Shown here one piece after another: positions 15,863 to 25,377 of a stretch of DNA of 45,874 bases (its first letter is position 1; each line of letters begins with the position of its first letter). This DNA comes from Gemmatimonadota bacterium (lineage in GTDB: Bacteria; Latescibacterota; UBA2968; UBA8231). A program made the position numbers and the translations under genes. Where the stretch lies: contig PATE01000109.1 of the NCBI GenBank assembly GCA_002712305.1, forward strand, positions 1 to 45,874. The letters are read 5' to 3'. A model generated the notes under the pieces. It was given only the letters and a program-made list of their open reading frames with translations, did no database searches and was not told the origin of the DNA.

Positions 15863-17983
15863 ATGACCTGCGAGTCGACAAGGATCTCTGCCGTTGAATT
15901 GGAGCCCCTCGGACAGCTGCGCGACGTGGTTCTCGTCGACGGTGGCATCCGGCTGCACGACAGGGTTCTGGTCGAAGACGACGCCACTACCATCGGCTGC
16001 CCGGAAGGGGCCCAGGATCGCTCGTGGTTCGAGCCACTGGTGGGTGGTGTGCGAATCCGCAAGGTCCTCGTGCTCGACGACGACAGAGCACGCGCGGCGT
16101 GGCTGACCTGGTGTGGTACCGAGTCCGATGGCAATCAGGCCCCACTACACATCAGTGTGAACGGCGTCGAAATCGTTCGACCATCAACGAGCCAGGTTCA
16201 CCCGCAGTGTCTGCACTATTACACGACCGAATGGGGTGGATCCCACTTCGACAACTGGTTTGTCACCGCCCTGCCCGTGGGCGCCCTCCAGGTGGGTGCC
16301 AACACCATCGACATGTGGTGCGAGGCCAAGGATTCGACGAACGACGCGCCGGCCTGGGAAATCATGATCGGTGCCGACAGTGAACGGTTTCGGGGCTCAG
16401 ATCCTGCTCTACCACCGGTGGGGCGCAGTGCGTTCAGCAGTGACCGAGGCTCCACATGGGATGGAGATCGGTTAGGCCGAGGAGACGACCTGGCCGGCGA
16501 GTACTGCGTGCGTCTGAGCCTCGAACGCCACCGCCCCGGTGGCGTATTCCGCTCGGCCGTGCTCGACGCGAGTTGTGGCAACGGGCAGAAGACCGGCGAA
16601 CCGTGCCTACATCGACATCTCACCGTGAATCGCTGCGATATCACGTGCGATGTCGACACACCTGAGGGCACTCGGGCCGACCTGCGCGTGCGTTACGGGG
16701 ACACACCACGAGCCGACGCTGACACGTGGACAGCGTGGGAACAACTGACGGGACTGCAGAATTCGCAGCCATCACCACCGGGCCGATGGATGCAGGTAGA
16801 AGTCGCGCTATCGACAGAAGATCCACTGATCACGCCGGTCCTGCGTGGTGTGCACATCGAAGCACAGGTCGACATCTCGCCGACTACCTCCCGCATGCTC
16901 GACGCTCGCAATGGGCGGGCAACGCCCTCATCCTTCGACTACGTGTGGGAGACACCCGAGGCGCTGGCCGACCTGCGTGAGCGCTTCGAACTGGATGCTG
17001 TGGTGGCCGGCGCGGATACCGAGTTCGAAGCCCAACTGCGGCTGATGAACTGGTCGTACCGAATCCCCCTGGGCAACCTCGATCGCTACGCCTGGCGCTA
17101 CGACGATCTACCGCAGTTAGAACGCGATCCGGATGGGGCGATCCGCCTGCTGGGTCCGTACGACGGTCCACGGCGCGAAGGACACTGCCTCTACTGCAAT
17201 CTGGCACTGGTGGCGGCGCTGCTGTCGTTCGGTTATCCGGCTCGCTGGGTGAACATCTCCACCAAACACACGTATGGACATGAGGTCACCGAAGTCTGGT
17301 CGAATGACTTCGGCAAGTGGGTACACCTCGACGCCACCCGAGACTACTACCTCTACGACCTCGAGACGAGCGTGCCCTTGAGTCTTACTGAAATCGCCGA
17401 GCACGTGGGCCGTGTGGTGCCGGAGCCGGTCACGTGGGAGCGACCGATCCAGGCTCAGGTGGCACGCGTCGACCCCGCCGCAGTAGGCCTCGGATGCCGG
17501 CAGCCGGGCCATGGGCACGACATCCTGTTTGAGGGTGGCATGGACCTTCTGCAGATGATCGGACATCTGCAGATGCCGATGCGCAACGATTTCGCAAGTC
17601 GTCCCCATCCGGTACCGTGGCGGGTCAGCAGCAATTGGGGCTCGAGCGAGTTTGTGACCTGGCACAGTGAGCGGTTTCCGCCAAAACTCGAATACGACCG
17701 TACCACAGCAAGACTGCAGGACTGGGAACCAGCGCTGAACGAGGCACGGGTGCACCTGGTCGAGACGGAAAACCCCAGACAGGTGCGGGTTGAGGTGGAA
17801 ACGGTCACCCCATGGCTGGAGGCCTTCGAGGCGAGCGTGGACGGTGCACCGTGGGAAAAACGACTTGACCCGGCGTGGGTCTGGGACCTGCACGAGGGAG
17901 TGAATCAGCTGAGGGTGCGTCCCTGCAATCGTTTTGGCGTGCGCGGTACGGTCAGCAAAATGACGATAGTGCTGCCCTCGTGA
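15863..17983 (+). CDS. Transglutaminase-like cysteine protease with N-terminal beta domains
   Basis: The 706-residue protein contains a transglutaminase-like core around residues 440-500. Cys442 (GHCLYCNLALVAALLSFGYPAR) lies 15 residues before GYPAR, as expected for the nucleophile. His is in KHTYGHEVTEVW and Asp in WVHLDATRD. The core probably acts as a peptidase or amidase, as in many bacterial members. The N-terminal 300 residues look like two beta-sandwich parts, and a short beta domain ends the protein (VSKMTIVLPS). No signal peptide is evident even though the architecture suggests extracellular substrates. ATG 15863 is chosen because AAGGA lies 7 bases upstream. Confidence 0.75.
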   Translation: MTCESTRISAVELEPLGQLRDVVLVDGGIRLHDRVLVEDDATTIGCPEGAQDRSWFEPLVGGVRIRKVLVLDDDRARAAWLTWCGTESDGNQAPLHISVNGVEIVRPSTSQVHPQCLHYYTTEWGGSHFDNWFVTALPVGALQVGANTIDMWCEAKDSTNDAPAWEIMIGADSERFRGSDPALPPVGRSAFSSDRGSTWDGDRLGRGDDLAGEYCVRLSLERHRPGGVFRSAVLDASCGNGQKTGEPCLHRHLTVNRCDITCDVDTPEGTRADLRVRYGDTPRADADTWTAWEQLTGLQNSQPSPPGRWMQVEVALSTEDPLITPVLRGVHIEAQVDISPTTSRMLDARNGRATPSSFDYVWETPEALADLRERFELDAVVAGADTEFEAQLRLMNWSYRIPLGNLDRYAWRYDDLPQLERDPDGAIRLLGPYDGPRREGHCLYCNLALVAALLSFGYPARWVNISTKHTYGHEVTEVWSNDFGKWVHLDATRDYYLYDLETSVPLSLTEIAEHVGRVVPEPVTWERPIQAQVARVDPAAVGLGCRQPGHGHDILFEGGMDLLQMIGHLQMPMRNDFASRPHPVPWRVSSNWGSSEFVTWHSERFPPKLEYDRTTARLQDWEPALNEARVHLVETENPRQVRVEVETVTPWLEAFEASVDGAPWEKRLDPAWVWDLHEGVNQLRVRPCNRFGVRGTVSKMTIVLPS

Positions 17984-18034
17984 TGCAGTGAGCAACGCGG
18001 GGCGGCAGACGGATTCTCAGGTGCCGATCAGATC

Positions 18035-18072
18035 AGATGCTGATCAGTTCAGATGCGCATCAGTTCAAATGC
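18035..18072. repeat. Short 16-bp tandem repeat at a gene end
   Basis: AGATGCTGATCAGTTC (18035-18050) and AGATGCGCATCAGTTC (18051-18066) differ by two bases, and AAATGC (18067-18072) begins a third unit. The array runs over the stop codon of the minus-strand receiver-domain gene. Confidence 0.6.
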
Positions 18073-18413
18073 TCAGAGACGTGTGCGACGAAATCCTCAG
18101 GAAGGAAGGGCTTCTTTATGAAGGAAGTGGCCCACTCCGACCCGATCCTGTCCCAATCCTCGCTATTCAAGTAGCCGCTGATGACGATGATGGGCATCGT
18201 CAATCCCGCCGCGCGGATCGATTGGATCAAGCCCTCGGCGGGTCTCGGCAGCAGAAGGTCCGTGACCACCATGTCGGCTCGATTCAACACATCCATCATC
18301 GACGTCGGCTCTGCGTCCTCGAACTCCTCCACTTCGTGACCGGCCTTTCGCAGAAACTAACTCAGAGTTCGACGGGTTGTGAAGTCATCTTCAACAACGA
18401 CGATCAGGGCCAT
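18060..18413 (-). pseudogene. Response-regulator receiver domain with in-frame TAG
   Basis: From ATG 18413 the frame encodes a complete single-domain CheY-like receiver. Acidic residues E8, D9 and D10 are present, then phospho-acceptor Asp52 in VVTDLLLP, the conserved Ser in IIVISGY and Lys in FIKKPF. Codon 19 is TAG (18357-18359), in the first helix after TTRRTLS. Reading through it keeps the correct spacing, so this is a single nonsense codon, most simply CAG to TAG. TAG also ends other genes here, so a recoded genetic code is unlikely. An internal start after the stop would lose the acidic pocket and the first strand. No output domain and no histidine kinase are nearby. Confidence 0.7.
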
Positions 18414-18609
18414 GGTGATCCGAAGCGATCTTTTTGGGGATTTGCAGCACAGCAGGGTACCATTTGCCTATAAAATGCAAAACTAGTGGCATTCCGTCAC
18501 CTGTCACCAGCGGGAGCCCTTTGGGTCGACCCTCGCCAAGGATCTACAACCGTGAAAAACCGCTCGGAGACGAATGAGAGACAGACATCCGCCGCAAGAT
18601 GAGGATTCG

Positions 18610-19167
18610 ATGAACGACGATGCGGTCATTGCCTCCGTACGACAGTGGGTGGAGTCCTTCGTCGTGGGCCTGAACCTGTGTCCCTTCGCCAAACGCGAAC
18701 TGTTGCAGGGCAGCATTCGTTTCGTCACCACTCGGGCCTCGACAGAAGAGGAACTGCTCGTGGTGTTGCGTTACGAGCTGGAACTCCTCGGTCGAGAACC
18801 ATCGATGGAAACGACTCTGCTCATTCATCCCGCTGCATTGCCGAGATTTCAGCACTATAACCAGTTTCTGGGCTATGCCGATGAGTTGCTCGTGCAGCTA
18901 GAGATGGAAGGTGTCTACCAGATCGCCAGCTTCCATCCAGAATATCAGTTCGAGGGCACAGATCCGGATGATGCGGAGAACTACACAAATCGATCACCCT
19001 ACCCCATACTACATCTGCTCCGGGAGGAGAGTCTCGAACGAGGCATCGACGAGTTTGAGGATGTCGGCCAGATTCCGGCTCGCAACATCGAGTTGATGAA
19101 CCGCCTTGGGGTAGAGAAGCTGAAAGCTATGCTGCAGGCCACTGTGGACGGTAGCCCTCCGGCGTAG
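18610..19167 (+). CDS. DUF1415 family protein
   Basis: The 185-residue protein matches DUF1415. It has SVRQWVESFVVGLNLCPFAKREL (about residues 6-28), FLGYADELLV, ASFHPEYQFEGTDPDDAENYTNRSPYP and LHLLREESLERG. The conserved NLCPFA Cys and the FHP and NR motifs suggest an enzyme, but the reaction is unknown. ATG 18610 follows TGAGGA with 4 bases between. The frame is open to 18574 without conservation. It is convergent with the K+ channel gene. Confidence 0.85.
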   Translation: MNDDAVIASVRQWVESFVVGLNLCPFAKRELLQGSIRFVTTRASTEEELLVVLRYELELLGREPSMETTLLIHPAALPRFQHYNQFLGYADELLVQLEMEGVYQIASFHPEYQFEGTDPDDAENYTNRSPYPILHLLREESLERGIDEFEDVGQIPARNIELMNRLGVEKLKAMLQATVDGSPPA

Positions 19168-19388
19168 CCGAAGAAGCTGTCCCAGTGGGGGGGCCGTGAT
19201 CTTCCGCCCAGCTGGTGCCTCAACATAGAAGAGAAGGATTCTGCGGACCTCGGAATGCCACGGCATGTGGCGTTTACTATGTCAGCAACCGAGATGGCCG
19301 ACCTCGGGCAAGTTGACGACCTGAACACATGCCTGTGGTCGTCCCGCCCGCGAACCCCAGCGCTCGAAGGTTCTTGCCAGCAGGCAGA
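19168..19388. other. Intergenic region between convergent genes
   Basis: No gene is seen. A G7 run lies near 19188. No hairpin strong enough to call a terminator is present. Confidence 0.3.
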
Positions 19389-21077
19389 TTACGTGTAGAA
19401 CGAGTCGATAAACCGACTCTCACCGTCCGTGCTGCCAATCAGAATCAGCTCGCCCTCATCTGGAAGAGGTTCGTGTGGATCGGGGTTGATCTGCTGATCC
19501 GGCCCTGTCTTCAGCGCGATCACGGTGCAGCCCGTGCGCCGGCGAATTCGATTGTCCTCGATACTGCGTCCAGCCAGACTCTTGGGGATCTTGACCTTGA
19601 AGACCCCAAGGCCCTCGGCGATCATCAACATATCACCTCCCTCGAGGAAGTTGAAGATCGCCCCGGCTCCCATCGACGCATACGACATGACGAAGTCCGC
19701 CCCCGCTCGATGGAGGGTGCTGATATTGCGCTCGAGGGTGACGCGGCTGATGATCTGAATGTCAGCGTGCAAACGGCGACAGTAGAGGGCCAGATAGACG
19801 TTCGTGTCATCCTCGTGCGTCGTGATGATCACCGTCGGTGCTTCCATGATCCCCGCCTTCTTCAGCACCTCCAGTTCAGCCGCATTCCCCACGATATGCT
19901 TGTCTTTGTCGAGAGCAGGCTCAGAATCCTGATCGACGATTCGATAGTCGACGCCGCGCGCTGCCAGTGCTAGCGCCGCAGCGCGCCCAACGCGCCCCGC
20001 ACCGATGATGATCACTGGGGAGTCTGAGATGCCTTCGGCACGGTAGCGTTCGTTGAATTGATCCAACTGTTCAGCCGTTGCGGCCAGTACGAGGATCGTG
20101 TTGATACCGATGACGGTCTCGAAGCGTGCGGCCTGGAAAACACCGCGCTCCCACACGCCGACGACGGTAACGCCCAACTCAGAGCGCAGACCGATGCTCG
20201 CAAGGGTCTGTCCCACCATCGATGTTCCTGATGCCGAAGCCTCGGCGATGAAAAGACCACCATACTGCCCGATCATGTGGGCCCGGACGTCGGAGCAGAG
20301 TGTTCGTCGCGCGAGGGACTCCCCCAGCATCTGGTCCAATTGCAGGACCCGGGATCCGCCCGCCAACTCGAGAATATCGACGGAGGCCGAGTCATTGGCA
20401 GTGGTGACGATCGGTACGTTGGGCGCCAGTTCCCGAACTGTGAAGGCCACGTTCGTGTTGGCTGCATCCGTATTGGTCGCCGCCACCAGCGCTGCCTGGT
20501 CGACCCGCATTCGACGGTAGGTCTCCGGGTCATCCAGTTCGCCTACAACGACGCGCACACCCAGGTCGTAGAGACGCAGGGCCTCAGCAAGATCGGGAAC
20601 GATGAGGTGGTACGGAATCTGGTAGCTCTCTAGTTTGCTGATCAGTGCCTGAGTGACCGTGTCGTAGTTCGTGATCAGCACATGCGAGCGTGTGGAGGCT
20701 GGAAGTTGTCGGGGTGCGCGAATCTCGGACTGAGCCTCCATCCAGGGAGCGTAGAAGAACTGGATGAAGGTGAAGGGAAACAGCACGAGCATGTACAGGA
20801 TCCCCGTGAGCAGAACGATCACCGAGAATGCCCTGCCCAGGTCCGTATGGAACGTGATGTCGCCGAACCCCAGCGTAGACATCACCGTCAGAGTCCAGTA
20901 GAAACCAGTGATCCACGTGTGTTCGTGTCCCTCGCGCTGCATGAGAAAGTGAAACAGCACGCTGAACAGAGCGACGATTCCGAGGAACACGAAAAACAGG
21001 CGCACCAACAGCTTCAGATTGCGTTGGCTGGTGCGCTTCTGCAGGAAGTAGGAAAGCTGGGATACGAGTGTCTTCAT
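19389..21077 (-). CDS. Potassium channel with two RCK/TrkA domains
   Basis: The 562-residue protein starts with two membrane helices (about 26-46 and 82-108) around a pore loop with filter TLGFGD (residues 68-73), as in MthK-like K+ channels. The cytoplasmic part has two NAD-binding RCK domains. The first starts around HVLITNYD (about 132); the second contains GAGRVGRAAALALAARG and DQDSE (about 355-385) and a TrkA-C tail (IPKSLAGRSIEDN). Ligand- or nucleotide-gated K+ flux is expected. The start overlaps the stop of the upstream hydrolase gene by ATGA, so translation is probably coupled. Confidence 0.88.
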   Translation of the reverse strand: MKTLVSQLSYFLQKRTSQRNLKLLVRLFFVFLGIVALFSVLFHFLMQREGHEHTWITGFYWTLTVMSTLGFGDITFHTDLGRAFSVIVLLTGILYMLVLFPFTFIQFFYAPWMEAQSEIRAPRQLPASTRSHVLITNYDTVTQALISKLESYQIPYHLIVPDLAEALRLYDLGVRVVVGELDDPETYRRMRVDQAALVAATNTDAANTNVAFTVRELAPNVPIVTTANDSASVDILELAGGSRVLQLDQMLGESLARRTLCSDVRAHMIGQYGGLFIAEASASGTSMVGQTLASIGLRSELGVTVVGVWERGVFQAARFETVIGINTILVLAATAEQLDQFNERYRAEGISDSPVIIIGAGRVGRAAALALAARGVDYRIVDQDSEPALDKDKHIVGNAAELEVLKKAGIMEAPTVIITTHEDDTNVYLALYCRRLHADIQIISRVTLERNISTLHRAGADFVMSYASMGAGAIFNFLEGGDMLMIAEGLGVFKVKIPKSLAGRSIEDNRIRRRTGCTVIALKTGPDQQINPDPHEPLPDEGELILIGSTDGESRFIDSFYT

Positions 21078-22042
21078 GTGGCCACACTCTCTAGTGACGT
21101 ACCGATGAACTCATAGCAGAGCCGGCGGACATCAGGGGGAAAGTCATGGGGACATGCCGGGTGAATGATCTGTAGACGGTCAGCAGCCCCATGTAGACTG
21201 TAGATGTTGCGGGCAGCGCGCACGACTTCGGCGGCAATCTTCCACTTGAAGTTGGTGTCGTCAATCGGCGCAGAGACCAGACAGGCGCGAGGGGCAAGAC
21301 TGGCGATCAGATCGTGAAAGTCAAATGGAATCGCCTCTGGCGAACCGTAGTCGCCGATCCGCGGCATGTAGCGCTCCTGTGACCACCCCTCGCCTGCTGT
21401 CCAATTAGGGTAGTCGACAAACGAGTCGAGACCGCAGTTGGAAACGATCGCCTGAATCCGTGGATCAAAGACGGCGGTGTACACAGAATTGTGCCCGCCG
21501 AGGGAATGGCCGATCGCACCGAACGCGCCATCTCCTACAAAGGGTAGACTCTCGAGCAGGTCCAGAGCCCTGACATTATCCCAGATGGCCTTCATCGTGC
21601 CACTGTGATAGCCCAGGCCTCGTAGATCGGGCTGATAGGCGGCCATCTGCGGATAGGATGGTGAAATCGTGACGAAACCAAGGTCCGCCAACTCGCTTGC
21701 ATAGTTTCGATCGGGTCGACCGCTGAGCCCGACGACATCTCGATAGCCATGTTCGTGATTGGTCGGATGCAGACAGAGTATCCCGCGCATGGAAGCGGAT
21801 GTCGAACTGTGAGGGCGACAGATAAAGGCGGTGGTTTCGCAATCTTCGTCTGCCTCGTACGTGATGCTCTGACGAACGTGGGATTCACATTCCGTCTCTT
21901 CAACAACCGACCACGTCGGAGGGCTCGAACGATCAGACACCGGAAACGACCCCATGACCTGCTGGGCTGATTCGAGGATCCTGTCCCGCAGCGAAGACCA
22001 GTGCTCCAGGCTGGCAGGTACGGGGTCGGTGATATGATTCAT
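21074..22042 (-). CDS. Alpha/beta hydrolase (dienelactone hydrolase/acetyl xylan esterase type)
   Basis: The protein (about 322 residues) has the nucleophile elbow GHSLGGH, preceded by a strand in which FGAIGHSLG is visible. The late acid is in APIDD and the His in HPACPHDFP. The N-terminal part lacks a signal peptide, since ATG 22042 is preceded by GAGGGAC; the upstream open stretch with a hydrophobic part is probably not coding. It resembles the next gene upstream, also an alpha/beta hydrolase, in size and layout, so they may be tandem duplicates. It overlaps the K+ channel start by 4 bases. Carbohydrate esterase activity is possible but unproven. Confidence 0.75.
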   Translation of the reverse strand: MNHITDPVPASLEHWSSLRDRILESAQQVMGSFPVSDRSSPPTWSVVEETECESHVRQSITYEADEDCETTAFICRPHSSTSASMRGILCLHPTNHEHGYRDVVGLSGRPDRNYASELADLGFVTISPSYPQMAAYQPDLRGLGYHSGTMKAIWDNVRALDLLESLPFVGDGAFGAIGHSLGGHNSVYTAVFDPRIQAIVSNCGLDSFVDYPNWTAGEGWSQERYMPRIGDYGSPEAIPFDFHDLIASLAPRACLVSAPIDDTNFKWKIAAEVVRAARNIYSLHGAADRLQIIHPACPHDFPPDVRRLCYEFIGTSLESVAT

Positions 22043-22159
22043 TGGCGTCCCTCGATCATGGCACGATGGCGACGTTTGGGCGTTCGAGTAGAGCACCACT
22101 GGCATCGCGAGCACAGCAATGTAGCTCGCTGAAGCCCAACGAAACAACCGAGAACTCCG

Positions 22160-23230
22160 TCACAGACGAACACCGGAGGGGTCCAGGTCGAGGACGAATT
22201 GCTCGGCAAGCCAGGCATAGGCGATTCGCATGGCCTGTTCAGTGGGGCGATGGCCTGCGCCATGGTGGAAGAATCCAGCTGCGTCCACTCGATCGTACAG
22301 GGCGTAGACGCGCTGTGCCTCCTGAATGTAGTGCCAGCTGGCGGGGCGATCCGCCTCACCTCCCACGAGGAAGAAGGGACGGGGGGCGATCAGCGCCAGC
22401 AATTCGTGATGGGCGCGAGCAAAACCCGGGCGATGAATCCGCTCACCCAGATACCAGTCATCGTCCCAGTTCGTGAAACTGAAGCCGAAGCCGAAATCAG
22501 AGGAAACACAGGCGGCAAATCGTGGGTCGAAGGCAGCGGCGTAGAAGGCGATCTTGCCACCGAGCGAGTGACCTATGATCCCGCAGCGCGTCGTGTCGAC
22601 ACCGGGTTGATCGAGCAGCAGATCGAGAGCACGTGATGCGTCCCAGGCCAGTCGCCCCACACCAGACCAGTTGGGGTGGTCGATCTGCAACTGATCCGCA
22701 GCCGCCTGCCAGTGACCCATATCGAGAAAACCTCCTGGTGGCTCTTCGACGGTGTTGAAGGGGTAGACCTCTGGACACGCGACGGTGTAGCCCTGCGCCG
22801 CCAGGTGCCGGCCGAATTGGATGACCGACTCACTATCGTCCAACGGCTGTCGCGTACTAAGATCGATACCAGCCATCCTGTCAGGGTCGTAGAAGGGGAT
22901 GACCATTCCCGGACAGGGCGTGGAAATGGGCGTCGTTGGCGTCATCAGCAGAACGGTCTGACGCGTCGTGGGTGTCGTCGGCTGCAGCAGGATCGTGCCC
23001 GTATAGTGTTCCTGATCGAAGGTGGTGAGATGCTCGGCAGACCGGTCGAAGGTGTCAGAGTTGTCGAAGGCGGGTTGGCCGAGAACGGCCTGCCAGGATT
23101 CCAACAGCCGTTGACGCGTGCCTTGCCACTGCGCGACATCGTCGGGGACTGGCAGCGCCTCGATCGGCTCTGGGGCGAAAGATGCGTCGCCCGGAGCGGG
23201 GTGGCTGTGGAACATCGATGTGTTTTCCAT
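22160..23230 (-). CDS. Alpha/beta hydrolase, second of a tandem pair
   Basis: The 356-residue protein has GHSLGGKIAFYAAAFDP as nucleophile elbow. GGEADRPASW carries the probable acid and HHGAGHRPTEQ the catalytic His. It shares with the downstream gene the pattern of an N-terminal cap, a DP-x-x-GSHSLGG-like core and a C-terminal His. AGGAG lies 10 bases before the ATG. The gap to the downstream hydrolase is 117 bases. The pair could be acetyl-ester or lactone hydrolases acting on sugar or aromatic substrates, but the sequence does not choose. Confidence 0.75.
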   Translation of the reverse strand: MENTSMFHSHPAPGDASFAPEPIEALPVPDDVAQWQGTRQRLLESWQAVLGQPAFDNSDTFDRSAEHLTTFDQEHYTGTILLQPTTPTTRQTVLLMTPTTPISTPCPGMVIPFYDPDRMAGIDLSTRQPLDDSESVIQFGRHLAAQGYTVACPEVYPFNTVEEPPGGFLDMGHWQAAADQLQIDHPNWSGVGRLAWDASRALDLLLDQPGVDTTRCGIIGHSLGGKIAFYAAAFDPRFAACVSSDFGFGFSFTNWDDDWYLGERIHRPGFARAHHELLALIAPRPFFLVGGEADRPASWHYIQEAQRVYALYDRVDAAGFFHHGAGHRPTEQAMRIAYAWLAEQFVLDLDPSGVRL

Positions 23231-23385
23231 CTGTCTGAAAACTCCTGTCTGGAACCCATCAATCTAGAACCTTGATCTGGGATCTCCCATGGCTGGCGAA
23301 CTCACTCATCAAAGACCATCATTGGTCCTGCAAGGGCAGAAACTCAGATGTTCAGGCCGCGCCGTCGAGGCGCAACGGAGGAAAC

Positions 23386-23715
23386 ATGTGGTCGAAGGCA
23401 CTCACGTACAGGCTGAAACCAGGCTACTACGCACAATACAAGAAGGCACACGATGAGATCTGGCCTGAGTTGGCAAACGCCATGACCCAGTGCGAGGTCA
23501 ACATGATCATCCACCACTTTGAGGAGCGGCTTTATCTGTATATGACAGCACCCTCCGAAGAACATTTCGAGCGCAGCCACACCGGTGAAATCGCCGAAAA
23601 GTGGCTGGAATACATGGCCACGATGATGATCACCGATGAAGACGGCAAGACGATTCTCGACGAGATGGATACAGCTTTCGTCTTCGGATCCTACAAGGAC
23701 GTGCTTTCCTCCTGA
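23386..23715 (+). CDS. rhaM: L-rhamnose mutarotase-like protein
   Basis: The 109-residue protein matches RhaM, which interconverts alpha and beta anomers of L-rhamnose; relatives act on L-fucose. It is a ferredoxin-like dimer-forming fold. The N-terminal KALTYRLKPGYYAQYKKAHDEIWPEL includes the catalytic His (residue 21). It continues NMIIHHFEERLYLYM and ends near FVFGSYKDVL. GGAGGA just before ATG 23386 fixes the start. No rhamnose kinase or aldolase is in the window, so the sugar could be L-fucose, consistent with the fucosidase at 37914. A cupin gene follows by 30 bases. Confidence 0.82.
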   Translation: MWSKALTYRLKPGYYAQYKKAHDEIWPELANAMTQCEVNMIIHHFEERLYLYMTAPSEEHFERSHTGEIAEKWLEYMATMMITDEDGKTILDEMDTAFVFGSYKDVLSS

Positions 23716-23745
23716 AGGCGGTCCCGTGGATTGAAAGGAGGGTCG

Positions 23746-24144
23746 ATGAGAGATTTTGCGACCAAACAGATGTCGACCACGCCCGAGCATGTCGCACCAG
23801 ATGGATCAGACGTGAGAGAGCTGCTCTCTCTGCAAGGCGGTGGTCTGGCCCACTTCGAACTGGCAGCGGGCCAGACCTCCATTGCTGTCGCCCACCAGAC
23901 GGTGGAGGAAATCTGGTTCTTCCTCGGTGGGCGGGGCCAGATGTGGCGCCGACAAGTAGCGCGAGAACAGATCGTCGATGTCTACGCCGGCGTATCGATC
24001 ACGATTCCGCAGGGCACGTGCTTCCAGTTTCGTTCCGAAGGTCCAGACCCCCTGGCCGCGGTGGGGGTGACCATGCCGCCCTGGCCGGGCATGGACGAAG
24101 CGGTTGAGGTAGACGGCATATGGGAACCGAGTTCGCGGCCTTAG
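23746..24144 (+). CDS. Cupin-fold protein
   Basis: The 132-residue protein is a single cupin barrel with HQTVEEIWFFLGGRGQMW (metal-binding His/Glu pattern), a following glycine turn and the second half ITIPQGTCFQFRSEG. AAGGAGG precedes ATG 23746. It sits 30 bases after the mutarotase gene and may be co-transcribed with it. Cupins of this size can be sugar isomerases, regulators or dioxygenases; none can be chosen. Confidence 0.75.
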   Translation: MRDFATKQMSTTPEHVAPDGSDVRELLSLQGGGLAHFELAAGQTSIAVAHQTVEEIWFFLGGRGQMWRRQVAREQIVDVYAGVSITIPQGTCFQFRSEGPDPLAAVGVTMPPWPGMDEAVEVDGIWEPSSRP

Positions 24145-24208
24145 GTCTCTGGTCTCTGCGGTCTGAATCTCTGTGTAGGCGTCTCTGTTCGCTGAGTATT
24201 CTGGGTGT

Positions 24209-25249
24209 TCATCTCTCGAACTCTGCCTTCTGCCCCACGAGCAGAATCATCTGGCCTTGGTCAACGCGTGCTCCCCACGCCTGCGAGATCACGATACCAT
24301 CCGCGCCGGCCACGACCTCGAAGGGGTCTTCGTCCATTCGAAAGAAATCGTGAAGCAGCCCCACAGTGGTCCCCTTGCTCACCTCTGAACCACAGTCAAA
24401 CAAGGGTTCGTAGTGACCGGGATACGGAGCTGCGACTGAAGTGGCGCCTTGCACAAGGCACTGCGTGCCGTCGGCGTGATGATCGATCGGCCCGAGCGTC
24501 CCACGCAGCTGCTGGTGCTCGATGGCCGCCGCCAGAATCCCCTGCCGAGCGTATCGCACACCGCGTACATCTGTCGAGGAACCGTGTCCCAGCTCTGTGC
24601 CGATGGAAAACTTGCCCAGATCATCCGCCTCCTCGTAGAGGCCCCGGGATACACCATTCGGCGTCGATCGACCCGTCGCCAGCACGACACCGCAACCGAA
24701 CCAGCGCGCCATCTCCTGTCGACGTTCGTTGATATTCGGGTCGTCGTGCTCGAAGTAGCCTGACCAGTGGGCGAAGCGAGCGACTTCACCTCCTGAATGG
24801 ATGTCGAGACAGATGTGGATATGCGGCCAGATGGCTGAGCGCACGAAGTCCACGATGCGGTGGGTGATTCCAGCCAGAGTCGGCGTCGTTCCTGCACCCT
24901 CGACCCAGACCCGATTCAGATTGTATCCATCGTCGGCGGTGCTCTCGCGGGCGCCGACGCTGAAAGCGGCCACATTGAGCACAGGAACCAGGACGATGCG
25001 CCCGAGCACATCCTTCGTCTGGATTTCCCGCAACAGATGTTTGATCGCCACGGGTCCCTCGTATTCATTGCCGTGATTGGCCCCGAAGGCAACAAGCCCT
25101 TCCCCAGGCTTTGCTTGTTGGCCCACGATGACGGTCAAGGGAATCAGATGGCTCCCCCAGACACTGGTGTGGCTGAGGGAGACCCAGTAGTCGCGCCGAC
25201 CGACGCTTTCCAGATCCACTTCGTGCGGTGAAACGATGTCTCGAGGCAT
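24209..25249 (-). CDS. Succinylglutamate desuccinylase/aspartoacylase-family hydrolase
   Basis: This zinc carboxypeptidase-like amidohydrolase has the family order. The first zinc motif is in GANHGNEYEGPVA (His and Glu), then NLNRVWVEG, then the His in LDIHSGGE. Late glycine-rich VVAGADGIVISQAWGARVDQGQM forms the C-terminal beta domain typical of the family. The substrate is an N-acyl amino acid or amide; which one is unknown. I used ATG 25249, with GAGGA upstream, rather than the longer frame from 25384, whose extra residues are unconserved. It diverges from the GNAT-methyltransferase gene with 128 bases between. Confidence 0.8.
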   Translation of the reverse strand: MPRDIVSPHEVDLESVGRRDYWVSLSHTSVWGSHLIPLTVIVGQQAKPGEGLVAFGANHGNEYEGPVAIKHLLREIQTKDVLGRIVLVPVLNVAAFSVGARESTADDGYNLNRVWVEGAGTTPTLAGITHRIVDFVRSAIWPHIHICLDIHSGGEVARFAHWSGYFEHDDPNINERRQEMARWFGCGVVLATGRSTPNGVSRGLYEEADDLGKFSIGTELGHGSSTDVRGVRYARQGILAAAIEHQQLRGTLGPIDHHADGTQCLVQGATSVAAPYPGHYEPLFDCGSEVSKGTTVGLLHDFFRMDEDPFEVVAGADGIVISQAWGARVDQGQMILLVGQKAEFER

Positions 25250-25377
25250 TCGGTCCTCTTCGGTTCGTGTAAGGTACACACCGCAAGTAAGGCCGCTGTC
25301 GCCCGCGAGCAACCTGCCGGCACCTTCTGACCCTGTCTCTGCTGACATGGCCTCGACCCCTCCCCTAGCATGCCTCC

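Noticed and set aside
17117-17995. 292-codon open frame on minus
   Set aside because: Antisense to the transglutaminase-like core, which keeps Cys, His and Asp; no motif of its own.
18357-18359. Idea that TAG or TAA is recoded as an amino acid
   Set aside because: TAG and TAA end other ordinary genes here, and no suppressor tRNA is seen.
19168-19388. Possible small RNA or terminator
   Set aside because: No stable stem-loop and no T tract.
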